A DNA stretch of 30,642 nucleotides from an uncultured Achromobacter sp. (GCA_913775005.1 CAJYKY010000162.1:1-30642); one strand, 5' to 3'; positions 1 through 11,037 are shown, numbered from the stretch's first letter. Notes: a model not told the origin generated them from the letters alone. Numbers and translations are program-made.

Positions 1-867
1 CGCGCGCTTGAGCGCGTCGCTCATCGGATACTTCAGGTTGATCTGCTTGGGGGGAATCGGCGAATTGAAGTACTTGTCGTAGATGGCCGCGACCTTACCG
101 GTCTTGATCAGGTCCACCACGGCGTCGTCCACCACCTTCTTGAAGGCGGGGTCGTCCTTGGGTTCCATGATGCCGTAGGGCGCCATTTCCAGGCCCTTCT
201 TGCCGATAATGAACGCATCCGGGTTCTTCGACGACGCGACGGCGCCGTAGGCGATGCCGTCATCGTTGGCCGAACCGGCGGCGCGGCCCGATTCCACCAT
301 CAGGATCGTCTCGGCGGTATCCTTCGTCGGCGCCATCGTGATGCCCAGGTTGCCCTTGGCGTTCAGGCCCGAGATCAGGCGGAACGTCTGGCCGCCGGCT
401 TGCGCGGCAATGGTCTTGCCCTTGAACGATTCCAGGTTGTTGGGATCCACGCCGCCGTCCTTGCGTGCCACCAGCACCACCTGCGCCACGAAGGTCGTGG
501 GCGCGAACGACACCAGCTTGTGGCGGTCAAGGTTATTGGTGGTGTTGCCGCATTCCAGGTCGATGGTGCCGTTGGCCAGCAGCGGGATACGCGTGGCGGA
601 CGTCGTCGGGTTGTAGCGCACTTCCAGCTTGGGCAGCTTCAGCGCGGCTTTCACGTACTGTGCGACTTCCTGGCAGATTTCCACGGTGTAACCGATGGGC
701 TTCTGGTTGCCGTCCAGGTACGCGAAGGGAACCGAGGTTTCGGGGTGGCCAATGGTGATCACCCCCGTTTCGCGAATCTTGTCCAGGCGGCTGGGGCCTT
801 CGGCGTGAGCGGTGGCGGCGCTGCCCAGCAAGGCGGCAGCAACCGAAATCGCGGCAAATGCTTTCAT
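1..867 (-). CDS. Amino-acid ABC transporter periplasmic binding protein (glutamate/aspartate GltI type), 3' end outside window
   Basis: The reading frame is open from an ATG at 867 to the window edge, giving 289 codons, so only the last few residues are probably missing (family members are about 300 residues). Residues 1-22 form a typical Sec signal peptide ending in an AHA motif. The mature part has the layout of the SBP_bac_3 family: an opening RLDKIRETGVITIGHPETS block, a central CGNTTNN segment, and a late KVAAIYDKYF block. Such proteins capture polar amino acids in the periplasm for an ABC permease, and the permease genes would be expected beyond base 1. The gene is divergent from a LysR regulator 171 bp away, suggesting ligand-responsive control. 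Glutamate/aspartate specificity is inferred from resemblance to GltI only. Confidence 0.88.
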   Translation of the reverse strand, partial: MKAFAAISVAAALLGSAATAHAEGPSRLDKIRETGVITIGHPETSVPFAYLDGNQKPIGYTVEICQEVAQYVKAALKLPKLEVRYNPTTSATRIPLLANGTIDLECGNTTNNLDRHKLVSFAPTTFVAQVVLVARKDGGVDPNNLESFKGKTIAAQAGGQTFRLISGLNAKGNLGITMAPTKDTAETILMVESGRAAGSANDDGIAYGAVASSKNPDAFIIGKKGLEMAPYGIMEPKDDPAFKKVVDDAVVDLIKTGKVAAIYDKYFNSPIPPKQINLKYPMSDALKRA

Positions 868-879
868 CTGAATCCCTTG

Positions 880-897
880 GCGCCGTGCATGCGGCGC
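880..897. repeat. Inverted repeat in the leader of the amino-acid binding-protein gene
   Basis: GCGCCG and CGGCGC form perfect 6-bp arms around TGCATG, 13 bp upstream of the start codon at 867. In the transcript this would be a GC-rich hairpin close to the ribosome-binding region. It may be chance in such GC-rich DNA or a minor expression-control element. There is no T-run, so it is not a terminator. Confidence 0.35.
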
Positions 898-1038
898 GTG
901 TTTGTAATGTCGATCAGCGGCACCAGAAAATCCGGCGGCCGCCGCGTCCCGCGATGAGCCCCGCGGCTGGCAAAAAGTATCAACTAGCAGTATGGTTTTA
1001 TCCAGTTCCAATCAGGTATTCCTCTATACGGATTTGAT

Positions 1039-1989
1039 ATGGCCATTCCACGGATGGGCTTAAGACACATTGAGGCATTTCGGGCCGTCATGATGACCGG
1101 CTCGATGACGGCCGCCGCGCGGCGCGTACATACCTCGCAGCCGCACGTTAGCCGCTTAATTGCGCAATTGGAAGCGATCACCCAGTTTCCTTTGTTCGAC
1201 CGCAATGGCAGCCGGCTGAGCCCCACACAGGACGGCGCGCGCTTTTTTCAGGAGGTCGAAAAGACCTTCATCGGCCTGGCGGGCCTGGAGTCGGCAGCCG
1301 CCAGCATCCGCTCGTTCAGCGCCAGCCGCCTGAGCGTGGCCGCCATGCCGCGCCTGGCCGGCGGCATCCTGGCGCGCATCGTTGCCGCGTTCAAGACCGA
1401 GTACCCGGACGTGATGGTCTCCATCCACTCCGGCAACGCCAGCGCGGTGCACAACTGGATCAGCTCCGGCTTTTGCGACACCGGCCTGGCGATGCTGTCG
1501 GCTGACAGCCCGGGCATCCAGGTCGAACCCGTGCTGACCATGAGCTGCGTCGCGGTGCTGCCCAAGGGGCACCGGCTGACCAAGCTCAAAAAATTGAAGC
1601 CCGCCGACTTCGCAGGCGAACCCTTCATCGCCTTTCCCAGCGCGACGCCCTTGCGCGAAAAGATCGACGCCGTCTTCAAGGCCGCCAAGGTCGAACGGCA
1701 GACGGTCGCCGAAGCCGGCCTCGGTTCATCGGTATGCGCGCTGGTGGGCGCGGGGCTGGGCGTGGCGCTGATCAACCCGCTGGCCGCGCGCGAGGAATAC
1801 GAGGCCAACGGCGTCGAGGTGCGCCCGTTCAGCCCGTCGGTCCCGGTGACGGTGGCGCTGCTGTACCCGCCGTATCACACGCGTACGCGGCTGGTCAGCG
1901 TGTTCTCACGGTATGCGCATCAGCTGATGAATGAAGAGATGGCGGATTTGAAGGCGCGGTCGGGGCGGCAGGCGCCGCCTGCTATATAA
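1039..1989 (+). CDS. LysR-family transcriptional regulator
   Basis: This 316-residue protein has the standard LysR layout. An N-terminal winged helix-turn-helix covers about residues 8-66, with the motif SMTAAARRVHTSQPHVSRLI followed by LFDRNGSRLSPTQDG, and a periplasmic-binding-like effector domain covers about 93-300. It resembles the OccR/NocR opine and amino-acid branch of LysR proteins. It is divergent from the amino-acid binding-protein gene ending at 867, the usual arrangement for a LysR regulator and its target. A GTAT-N6-ATAC inverted repeat at 1016-1029 could be part of its operator. The ATG at 1039 is used; a second in-frame ATG at 1054 would still keep the helix-turn-helix intact. 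The effector is not identifiable from sequence. Confidence 0.92.
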   Translation: MAIPRMGLRHIEAFRAVMMTGSMTAAARRVHTSQPHVSRLIAQLEAITQFPLFDRNGSRLSPTQDGARFFQEVEKTFIGLAGLESAAASIRSFSASRLSVAAMPRLAGGILARIVAAFKTEYPDVMVSIHSGNASAVHNWISSGFCDTGLAMLSADSPGIQVEPVLTMSCVAVLPKGHRLTKLKKLKPADFAGEPFIAFPSATPLREKIDAVFKAAKVERQTVAEAGLGSSVCALVGAGLGVALINPLAAREEYEANGVEVRPFSPSVPVTVALLYPPYHTRTRLVSVFSRYAHQLMNEEMADLKARSGRQAPPAI

Positions 1990-2052
1990 GGACTGTTCCA
2001 GGTATTGCTCGGTTTGCTTCAGCGGCTGGACACCGACCCGGCGCACCGCGGG

Positions 2053-3948
2053 TCACGGTTGAAAGCCCAGGACCAGCACGCCGCATACCGCCCCTGCCAA
2101 CGTTAGCCAGCCCCACGCCCGCCACGCGCTGCGGGCTGCAAACACGCCGACGGCAATCGCGGTGTACAGCACAAAACTGCTCAAGGTGCCGGTCAGCACC
2201 CCCACAGACCGCGAGCCGCCAGCCAGCGCAGGAAAAGCCAACGCCAGCGCCGACATTGCCAAGGCGGACACCAGATAGCCACCCACGCTTGCGGCCAGTA
2301 CGCGGCTGGCCACCTGCCAGCGGTGGCCAGCGGTCTTGCCGCCAGCCGGCGGGGCAGGGGGCTGCCGGGCCGGAGCAGAAGGCGCCGTCGCCCAATGCCG
2401 CCGCAACCGGCCGACTACGTAGATCAAGACCAGGCCGAACGCGATGGCGGTGATTTCCACCCCCGCCTGCAAGCCCTGGCCGTGCTGCGCATAGCGCACA
2501 AGATGCTGCCCCGTCGTGGCCCAGTTCAATAACGGCAAACTCAGGCACAGCACGGCGGCAAGCGCCAGTTGCTCGATCCAGGCACGACGCGGCGCGCGCC
2601 ACCACGCATGCGCCAATGCTGCACTCCAAACGGCAAAGAACACCCGGATCTCCCAGGCGCTGCGATCCGGCAACGAGATGGGTAGCAATCGATTGCCATA
2701 GAAATAAGCAATGCTTGCCAGCGCAATACCCGCCAGCGCGGCCACGTTGAAGGCCTCGACCGCGCGGTAGAACGTAGCGGTCGCGCGGCCGAATTCATGT
2801 TCGTTTTTCTTTCTGCGCTTGACGGCGTAAAGCACCGTTCCCGTCGCAATCATGGCCGAACCCATCAAGCCGCTGAAAAAGTACAACCACTTGATGGTCC
2901 ATCCTCCAAAGCTGGCCTTGTGCAACGTTTCGATCGTTTCGTGCACGTGCTTGGCGGCGACCCCATCGGGATGCGCGGGCAGCACGCGCAATACTGCGGC
3001 GTCGCTTGCGGAAAATGCCACTTGACTGTCCTCGGTCAACAAGCCCCCCGCATTGCTGGCCAGCGGCTTGCGACCCTGCACCAGCACGACGCTGCGCGCC
3101 TGGCCTGGATGTTCGATCGTGACCTGTGCTGCGTCCTGGCCCGTCAAGGCTTGCGCCTTCACCAACAAGGGATACAGTTCCGGCAGCGCGGCGCTGCCCG
3201 GCTCGGCGATCTGCGCAGCGGCCTCGCGGGGCGCGAGCTCTGCCTGATAACGCCGGTACGCGCCCGCATCACCGCCATACGCCGCGTGCAACGGCCAGGG
3301 CATATAGCTCACGTAAAAAAAGGCCAGCCCCGTGTAGCCGATCATGAACAGAAACGGCAGCCCAAGGACTGCGGTGGCATTGTGCGCGTCCAGCCAGCTG
3401 CGCTGGCCCTTGCCCGGCCGGAAAGTGAAGAAGTCTTTGAAGATGCGCTTGTGCACGACCACGCCAGACACCAGCGCGACCATCATGCCCATGGAAATCA
3501 AACCGACCAGCCAATACCCCGGCAGGCCGCCGTGCAGCATGTAGTGAAAGGACATGAAATGACGCCCGCCTTCCGTCTGGCGAACGGAAGGCGGCGGCTG
3601 TACAAGGCCACTGCGAGCGTCGAGCCAGAGCTCGTGAGCGGATCCGTCACGCGCGCGCCACGACAGCTGAGCCGGCCACCCGGGCAGCATCGGGGGCATG
3701 ACATGCCAGGCGTTCGCGTCAGGAGCGCGCGTCGACAGTTCCTGCATGGCGCGCGCGAGCCACAGGCGGGTCTGCGTCTCATCGCCTTGCTCGGCTTGCT
3801 CCGCCGGCCCCGCCTGCATCCAACGGGTGATGGGTTCGCGAAAGACACTCAGCGTGCCGGTCAGGAAAATGGCGCACAACAGCCAGCCGCAAGTCAGGCC
3901 GCACCATGTGTGCAGCCACGACATGCTCAGGCGAAAGCCCGGCTTCAT
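2053..3948 (-). CDS. PepSY-associated TM helix protein (probable ferrisiderophore reductase / iron-uptake membrane protein)
   Basis: This is a 631-residue inner-membrane protein starting at the ATG at 3948, which has a purine-rich GGGGGAA ribosome-binding site; the frame also extends 11 codons upstream to 3981 but without support. It opens with an HTWCGL-containing first membrane helix, followed by a periplasmic PepSY-like stretch, a second helix pair near a FHYMLHGGLPGYW motif, an HNATAVLGLPFLFMIGYTGL helix, a second PepSY stretch, and a cluster of hydrophobic helices in the last 200 residues. The conserved membrane histidines are what would bind haem in the PepSY-TM family, whose characterised members reduce iron-siderophore complexes. 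It lies 55 bp downstream of the siderophore receptor on the same strand, supporting a role in releasing iron after uptake. The precise electron donor is unknown. Confidence 0.87.
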   Translation of the reverse strand: MKPGFRLSMSWLHTWCGLTCGWLLCAIFLTGTLSVFREPITRWMQAGPAEQAEQGDETQTRLWLARAMQELSTRAPDANAWHVMPPMLPGWPAQLSWRARDGSAHELWLDARSGLVQPPPSVRQTEGGRHFMSFHYMLHGGLPGYWLVGLISMGMMVALVSGVVVHKRIFKDFFTFRPGKGQRSWLDAHNATAVLGLPFLFMIGYTGLAFFYVSYMPWPLHAAYGGDAGAYRRYQAELAPREAAAQIAEPGSAALPELYPLLVKAQALTGQDAAQVTIEHPGQARSVVLVQGRKPLASNAGGLLTEDSQVAFSASDAAVLRVLPAHPDGVAAKHVHETIETLHKASFGGWTIKWLYFFSGLMGSAMIATGTVLYAVKRRKKNEHEFGRATATFYRAVEAFNVAALAGIALASIAYFYGNRLLPISLPDRSAWEIRVFFAVWSAALAHAWWRAPRRAWIEQLALAAVLCLSLPLLNWATTGQHLVRYAQHGQGLQAGVEITAIAFGLVLIYVVGRLRRHWATAPSAPARQPPAPPAGGKTAGHRWQVASRVLAASVGGYLVSALAMSALALAFPALAGGSRSVGVLTGTLSSFVLYTAIAVGVFAARSAWRAWGWLTLAGAVCGVLVLGFQP

Positions 3949-4003
3949 GCCATTCCCCCGATCCTGTTCACGCCATCGCATCCTGCCTTGCCGACGGATG
4001 TGT

Positions 4004-6499
4004 TCACAGCGTGCCGCGCAGCGTCACCATGACATTGCGCGGTTCACCATAGTGGTTGCCACGGCGGATCTGGCTCACCATGCTGTAGTAGTGTTTGTCG
4101 AATACGTTGGCCACATTCAGCGCCAGGCTCCAATGCTTGTCGATCCGGTAGCCCGCGCGCAAATCCCACACCGCCCGGCCAGGCGCGCCCATGCGCACCG
4201 ACGTATCGTCATAGGCGGGATACGAATAGCCGCTCTGCGCCGACACACCGCCCCCGACCGAAAACGCGTTCCAGCGGCCGGGGAACTGGTAGTTGGTGGA
4301 CAGGCGGAACAGATGGCGTGGTGTCTCGGCGCTGATCGTCTCGCCTTCATCATCGCGGCTGGTGACGTAGGTATAGCCCGCCATCAACTGCCAACCGGGT
4401 GCGAGTTCCCCGCTGGCCTCAAGCTCGAAGCCCTTGCTACGCAGCGTGCCGCCGTTGCGATAGCAAAGCGTCGAGGCCAGTGAGCCGGGGCAATTGCCGG
4501 CGCTGGCCAGGTCTTCCACCGCGATGCCGGATTTCTTGACTGCAAAGACCGCCGCCGACACATTCAGGCGCCCGTCGTAGAGTTCGCCCTTGACGCCGGC
4601 CTCGTAGTTGGCGCCGATGGACGGGTCCAGCGGTTTGCCCGAAGCCGTTACATAAGAACTTTGCGGCTGATAGGTGTCCGCATAGCTGGTATAGACGGAC
4701 CATTGGTCATTCAGGTCGTACACCAGCCCCGCGTACGGCGTGAATTCATGCTTCTGTTCGTAGTCCCGGCTCGTTTCACCCGTCAGGACATCGTGGGAGC
4801 GGTATTTGAACCAGCTGAACTTGCCGCCCAGCAGAAGATGCAGCGGGTCGGCCAGCTGTAGCCGAGTGCTGCCGTACAAACTCGACTGCTCCATGCGCGA
4901 GATATCTTTCGTGTCCCAAGCCGGACGCGCAGGACGGGCAATGGAAGCATGGTCGGGGTTGTAGATGTCGATGGGTGTGTCGGCGTCCAGGCTTGCCGAA
5001 TTCTGGCTCACGCGTTGACGCGACCAGCTCGCACCCACCAGCACCTGATGCGTGCCGCCCAGCGCCTGGAAGCTGCCCGTGGTGTTCAGGTCCAGCCCAT
5101 CGCTTTTGACATGCGCATTGTTGAAATAGATCGTGTAGAAGCTCGATCCCACGCCCGTCGCGCGGTCCACGCCCCCAACCGGAATCGCGACGCGCTGGTC
5201 CAGGTCCACTTCCGTGTGATTGAGCGACAGGCGCGCCTTCCAGTCTTTGTTGAAGCGGTGTTCGGCTTCGGCGAACACTTCGTCCACTTTCCCTTTCTGA
5301 CGGTTCCAATCCTGGATCAGCGATGTCGAGCGCGACACATCCAGCGCGCCACCGTCCGTGTAGCGTGGCAAGCCGAAAAGCCAGTAGCCATCCGTGTCGG
5401 CCGCCTGATGCCGCGCACCGAAGGTCAACATCGTGTCCTGCCCCAGATCCGCGTCAATCACGCCATAGAGCAGCGGGGTTTTCGACTGGGTGCCGCTATA
5501 GAAATAATGGCGGTCCTGGTAGGCCGTAACCACGCGGCCGCGTAGGGTGCCTGCGGCATTGATCGGCCCGCCGGCGTCGATTTCCGTACGGTAGTTGTCC
5601 CAGGACCCTGCGGTGGCGGAGAAGTCCAGATGCGCTTCGCCGCGAGGCCGCTTGCGCACCATGTTGATCGCCCCGCTGGGATCGGCCGAGCCCAGCATCA
5701 TGCCGCCCGCGCCGCGCAGCACTTCCACCCGGTCGAACACCGCTGTGTCGATCGGCAACCAGCCCACGGGTGCATACACGATGCCCGCCACGCCATCGAC
5801 CAGATAGTTGTTGTCGTCCACCGTGAAGCCACGGATCGAGAATTTGTGGTTGCCGAAATTGCGCGGCGTCTTGGTCACGCCGGTCGTCTGCGCCAAGGCT
5901 TCGTCCAGCGTGGTCAGATTCCGGTCGTCCAATTGTTGGCGCGTGATCACGCTGACCGACTGCGGCGTTTCGCGAATCGACTGCGTCATCTTGCTCATCG
6001 TGAGCGCACCGCTGGTGTACGAACCCGTCTGTTCGGTGGTCGGGTCGCGCAACGCGCCGCCGCTGACCGTCACCGCCGGTAGCGTCACGGCGCCGCTTGA
6101 CGAGGCCGAAGGCGCGTTGATGGGCGTCAACGTGAACACGTTAGCCCGGTCGCCATTGACGCGGACCTGGGTGCCGCCCAGCAAGCGGTCCAGCGCCTCA
6201 CGCGGGGCGTAGCGTCCATTGACGGCCGCTGCGCGTTGCCCGGCGACGGCCGCTTCATCAAACAGCACCTGATGCTGCGATTGTTCTGAAAACAGCCGTA
6301 GGGCGTCATCCAGCGGCTGCGCCGTAATGCTGAAGTCCCGCTGTGCCGCCTGCTGTGATGCCTGGGCCGCCTGCGCCGCCGGCGCGGCCAGCGCCAACGC
6401 GGCCAACGCGGCGGCCACCGACACCGGCAAGGTCTTTGCCCGCACGCCCGTGCTCAATGCGCGGCAGATCAACCCGCCCTTAATGCTTCCCCGTCCCAT
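4004..6499 (-). CDS. TonB-dependent siderophore receptor with N-terminal signalling (STN) domain
   Basis: This 831-residue outer-membrane receptor has a signal peptide over about residues 1-48, a Secretin/TonB N-terminal STN domain over about 54-125 (FSITAQPLDDALRLFSEQS), a plausible TonB box near 139-148 (TLPAVTVSGG), a plug domain over about 165-285 (MTQSIRETPQSVSVITRQQL ... FDRVEVLRGAGGMMLGSADP) and a 22-strand-type barrel to the end. The architecture matches FpvA/FhuE-like ferric-siderophore transducers, which import iron chelates and also signal occupancy to a FecR protein. The neighbouring FecR and sigma genes fit that role. The start at 6499 has GGAG about 6 bases upstream. The last residue is Leu rather than the usual aromatic residue of the barrel assembly signal. 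The cognate siderophore cannot be named; no biosynthesis genes are present. Confidence 0.93.
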   Translation of the reverse strand: MGRGSIKGGLICRALSTGVRAKTLPVSVAAALAALALAAPAAQAAQASQQAAQRDFSITAQPLDDALRLFSEQSQHQVLFDEAAVAGQRAAAVNGRYAPREALDRLLGGTQVRVNGDRANVFTLTPINAPSASSSGAVTLPAVTVSGGALRDPTTEQTGSYTSGALTMSKMTQSIRETPQSVSVITRQQLDDRNLTTLDEALAQTTGVTKTPRNFGNHKFSIRGFTVDDNNYLVDGVAGIVYAPVGWLPIDTAVFDRVEVLRGAGGMMLGSADPSGAINMVRKRPRGEAHLDFSATAGSWDNYRTEIDAGGPINAAGTLRGRVVTAYQDRHYFYSGTQSKTPLLYGVIDADLGQDTMLTFGARHQAADTDGYWLFGLPRYTDGGALDVSRSTSLIQDWNRQKGKVDEVFAEAEHRFNKDWKARLSLNHTEVDLDQRVAIPVGGVDRATGVGSSFYTIYFNNAHVKSDGLDLNTTGSFQALGGTHQVLVGASWSRQRVSQNSASLDADTPIDIYNPDHASIARPARPAWDTKDISRMEQSSLYGSTRLQLADPLHLLLGGKFSWFKYRSHDVLTGETSRDYEQKHEFTPYAGLVYDLNDQWSVYTSYADTYQPQSSYVTASGKPLDPSIGANYEAGVKGELYDGRLNVSAAVFAVKKSGIAVEDLASAGNCPGSLASTLCYRNGGTLRSKGFELEASGELAPGWQLMAGYTYVTSRDDEGETISAETPRHLFRLSTNYQFPGRWNAFSVGGGVSAQSGYSYPAYDDTSVRMGAPGRAVWDLRAGYRIDKHWSLALNVANVFDKHYYSMVSQIRRGNHYGEPRNVMVTLRGTL

Positions 6500-6572
6500 T
6501 CCCGCTCCATCCTGGTTGACCGGATCAATCGATACCGGCCTTGCAGGAGTAAACGGATTGGGGAGCTGAACT

Positions 6573-6600
6573 GAGAACCCGTGTCATAAAAAAATTTCGC
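6573..6600 (-). promoter_or_regulatory. Candidate ECF-sigma promoter for the siderophore receptor
   Basis: The 123-bp gap between the FecR gene and the receptor contains, on the minus strand, GCGAAATTTTTTT (6600-6588) followed by ATGACACGGGTTC. A GAAA/T-tract upstream element with a CGG/GTT-type downstream element loosely resembles promoters read by iron-responsive ECF sigma factors. It lies about 75-100 bp upstream of the receptor start. The match is by eye to a poorly constrained family of sites, so this is tentative. Confidence 0.3.
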
Positions 6601-6622
6601 CTGCGGCCCCGTCGGGGATCCT

Positions 6623-7684
6623 TCAGCGGCCCACGATCAGATAGCCGCCGTCGGCGGTGCGCCGAACCTGCACAGGCAGCAGATCAGGCAGCGCTTCCAG
6701 AAAGGGGGCGGGCGCGCTCGTCGTCGCGAACCCCGAGACGGGCAGGGATTTCAAGCTGGGGCTGTCCAGTTGAACGGGCTTGCCCACATATTGCGAGATC
6801 TCCTGCGCCACTTCGCCCAGGGGCGTGCGCCGGTACACGAGGCGACCGGTGCGCCATCCCCCCACGCTATCGGGCACCGCCGCCACAGGATAGTAAGTGG
6901 CTTTGCGCGTATCGACGGCAACGCCTTCTTCGCGCGTCAGCATGACTTCGGCGCCAGCATGGGTCCGATCAGGTTGCACGCGCACGCGCCCGTGCAACAC
7001 CTTGACGATGACTTCATCAGGCGCGTTGCGCACATTAAAAGCCGTGCCGACCACAGTGATACGGCTATCGCGCGCATCCACGGTAAAGGGGCGGCCCGCG
7101 TCGGGCGCGACGTCAAAGTAGCCTTCGCCCTGGTCCAGCACCAGCTCACGGCGGCGCGGGTAATAGCGCACCTGAAGCGTGCTGCTGACATTGAGCGAAA
7201 CATGGGAACCATCAGGCAGATCCACCTGCCGCGTCTCGCCCGCGGCGGTGGCCACGTTGAGCACATAGTCCGGCGTGTTGTCCCAGCGATACCAGGCGTA
7301 GCCGCCGCCCAGCACCACTGTTGCGCACACGACGGCGCATGCCTTCGCAAACACCGGCTGGCCCAGCAGCGTCTGCCATATCCCCGGATGGGCAGGGCCG
7401 CGCCGCGAGGCCGGGGGCGCTGACGCCTGCGGAGGATTGCGACGGTCGCGCAACGATTGCGCATCGGAAGCCAGTGCGGGGCGCGGCACTTGCGACAGAT
7501 CCTGCCACGTGCGCGACACCTGCTCGAACGCGTGTCGGTGCGCGGGTTCGGCGGCAAGCCATGCGTCCAGCTCGCGCTCATCCTCGGCCGACCAGCTAGC
7601 ATCCTGGCGGCGCACGAGCCATTGCGCCGCCGCCTCGTGCAAGGCAAGCGGATCGGGCAGCGCGGGGGTAGAAGAAGCGTTCAT
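6623..7684 (-). CDS. FecR-family anti-sigma / sigma-regulator membrane protein
   Basis: This 353-residue protein begins MNASSTPALPDP at 7684. Residues about 12-60 match the cytoplasmic DUF4880 sigma-contact region (AAAQWLVRRQDASWSAEDER), about 110-133 are a single membrane helix, about 145-240 are the FecR domain (RQVDLPDGSHVSLN ... VVGTAFNVRN), and the C-terminal part resembles the STN-contacting DUF4974 region. In this family it senses the receptor's STN domain in the periplasm and controls the sigma factor. Its start overlaps the sigma-factor stop by one base (TGATG), implying translational coupling. The frame is open a further 101 codons upstream to 7987, but that part overlaps the sigma gene and has no family resemblance, so the shorter start is chosen. 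Confidence 0.9.
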   Translation of the reverse strand: MNASSTPALPDPLALHEAAAQWLVRRQDASWSAEDERELDAWLAAEPAHRHAFEQVSRTWQDLSQVPRPALASDAQSLRDRRNPPQASAPPASRRGPAHPGIWQTLLGQPVFAKACAVVCATVVLGGGYAWYRWDNTPDYVLNVATAAGETRQVDLPDGSHVSLNVSSTLQVRYYPRRRELVLDQGEGYFDVAPDAGRPFTVDARDSRITVVGTAFNVRNAPDEVIVKVLHGRVRVQPDRTHAGAEVMLTREEGVAVDTRKATYYPVAAVPDSVGGWRTGRLVYRRTPLGEVAQEISQYVGKPVQLDSPSLKSLPVSGFATTSAPAPFLEALPDLLPVQVRRTADGGYLIVGR

Positions 7685-8343
7685 CAGCGGATGGCGTCGC
7701 AGGTATCTGGATGGTCGTCGCCGCGCTGATCGGCGGCAGGCCGATGCAACTGATGCATCTGCGCAGCCGTAGCATAGTGCACCCGGACCTCGCAGTAGGC
7801 GATGGCCCGCGCCAGATGCTTGACCACCATGCGCCGCGAGATCTGCATGCGGGCAGCAACCTCGTCCTGCGTCAACCCATCGAAACGGCTGAGCACGAAG
7901 GCTTCTCGCTGGCGTTCGGGCAGCTCCTGCATGGCCTCGGCCAAACGCGCCAGCCGCTGCTGATGGGCGGCCGCGTGCATCGGACATGAAGAATCGCCCG
8001 CCATCAATGTCTGCCCTTCGTCCGCCGCCTCGTCGTAGCTCACGGTCTGCAAGCGCCGGCCTGCCTGGCGGTCCCGGAACTCATCGGCCACGCCGTTCAG
8101 CACCGTTTTGCGCAGGTAGGCGCCTTGCTCATCGGGGGAGGTCAGCGCCGGATCGGCAGCTACCCATTTGACGACACCGTCATGCAACGCGTCTTCGGCA
8201 CTGCCGATGCTGTGCTTGAAACGGGCCAGCCCGCGCAGCAGGGGCAGCCGCCAGCGCGCGTAGGCCTTGGCGATCGCGCTTTCGTTGTTGGTGTCGGAGG
8301 CAGAGTCACTGCGGCTTGACGCCAGCGTGGGCGTACGGCTCAT
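7684..8343 (-). CDS. ECF sigma-70 factor of the FecI type
   Basis: This 219-residue sigma factor starts at the ATG at 8343, preceded by an AAAGAGAA ribosome-binding site. Region 2 is at about residues 22-95 (FKHSIGSAEDALHDGVVKWV then LRKTVLNGVADEFRDRQAG). Region 4 is at about 135-180 (ELPERQREAFVLSRFDGLTQ followed by DEVAARMQISRRMVVKHLAR). A roughly 30-residue hydrophilic tail follows region 4 and is longer than usual. In iron cell-surface signalling this sigma directs transcription of the receptor gene once FecR signals. It is the first gene of the cassette, with its own Fur-controlled-looking promoter. The frame extends 63 codons further upstream, but that stretch carries the promoter and has no domain, so it is excluded. 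Confidence 0.9.
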   Translation of the reverse strand: MSRTPTLASSRSDSASDTNNESAIAKAYARWRLPLLRGLARFKHSIGSAEDALHDGVVKWVAADPALTSPDEQGAYLRKTVLNGVADEFRDRQAGRRLQTVSYDEAADEGQTLMAGDSSCPMHAAAHQQRLARLAEAMQELPERQREAFVLSRFDGLTQDEVAARMQISRRMVVKHLARAIAYCEVRVHYATAAQMHQLHRPAADQRGDDHPDTCDAIR

Positions 8344-8428
8344 GCTGCGATTCTCTTTTTGCACGCGCTCGCCTGGCACGTGCTTGCTGGCCGTGGCGCA
8401 CGGCCGCCAGCGGGTTGAAAGTGGCGAA

Positions 8429-8457
8429 AGTTTACTGAGATTTATTCTCAATAGCAA
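8429..8457 (-). promoter_or_regulatory. Predicted sigma-70-type promoter of the FecI-type sigma gene
   Basis: On the minus strand, TTGCTA (8457-8452) and TAAACT (8434-8429) are separated by exactly 17 bp, each matching 4 of 6 consensus positions. Transcription would begin near 8422, leaving a leader of about 80 bases before the ATG at 8343. The spacer is filled by the Fur-box-like palindrome at 8436-8450. Confidence 0.6.
8436..8450. promoter_or_regulatory. Predicted Fur box upstream of the FecI-type sigma gene
   Basis: TGAGATTTATTCTCA fits the 7-1-7 inverted-repeat form of the Fur box (TGATAAT-n-ATTATCA) at 11 of 14 positions and has perfect TGAGA/TCTCA outer arms. It lies entirely between the predicted -35 and -10 elements, where bound Fur-Fe2+ would block RNA polymerase. 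Together with the gene content this supports iron repression of the cassette. Confidence 0.65.
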
Positions 8458-8500
8458 TACTGACGGACGTTGCTGCGCGCGCCGAGACATCCCGCGCCAA

Positions 8501-8529
8501 AGAAAAAGGGCTGCGTAGGCAGCCCCTTT
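8501..8529 (-). terminator. Rho-independent terminator of gyrB
   Basis: GGGCTGC (8508-8514) and GCAGCCC (8519-8525) form a 7-bp GC-rich stem with a 4-base loop. Read on the minus strand, the stem is followed directly by CTTTTTCTTT-type T-rich sequence. It lies about 60 bp past the gyrB stop and separates gyrB from the iron-signalling operon. Confidence 0.85.
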
Positions 8530-8589
8530 CACGAACCCCGGCGCTCCCGGGAAGCATTTACCCGTGCAACGGATCCAGCAAGCGCCGCA

Positions 8590-11037
<2,448 letters not shown>

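Noticed and set aside
6605..6616. A GCCCC/GGGG mini-hairpin after the FecR gene as a terminator
   Set aside because: The stem is only 4 bp and the T-tract lies about 12 bases downstream, so it does not have terminator geometry.
7685..7987. N-terminal extension of the FecR-type protein by 101 codons
   Set aside because: It overlaps the sigma-factor gene, its translation is Arg/Gly/Ala-rich noise, and the MNASS start with TGATG overlap gives the normal family length.
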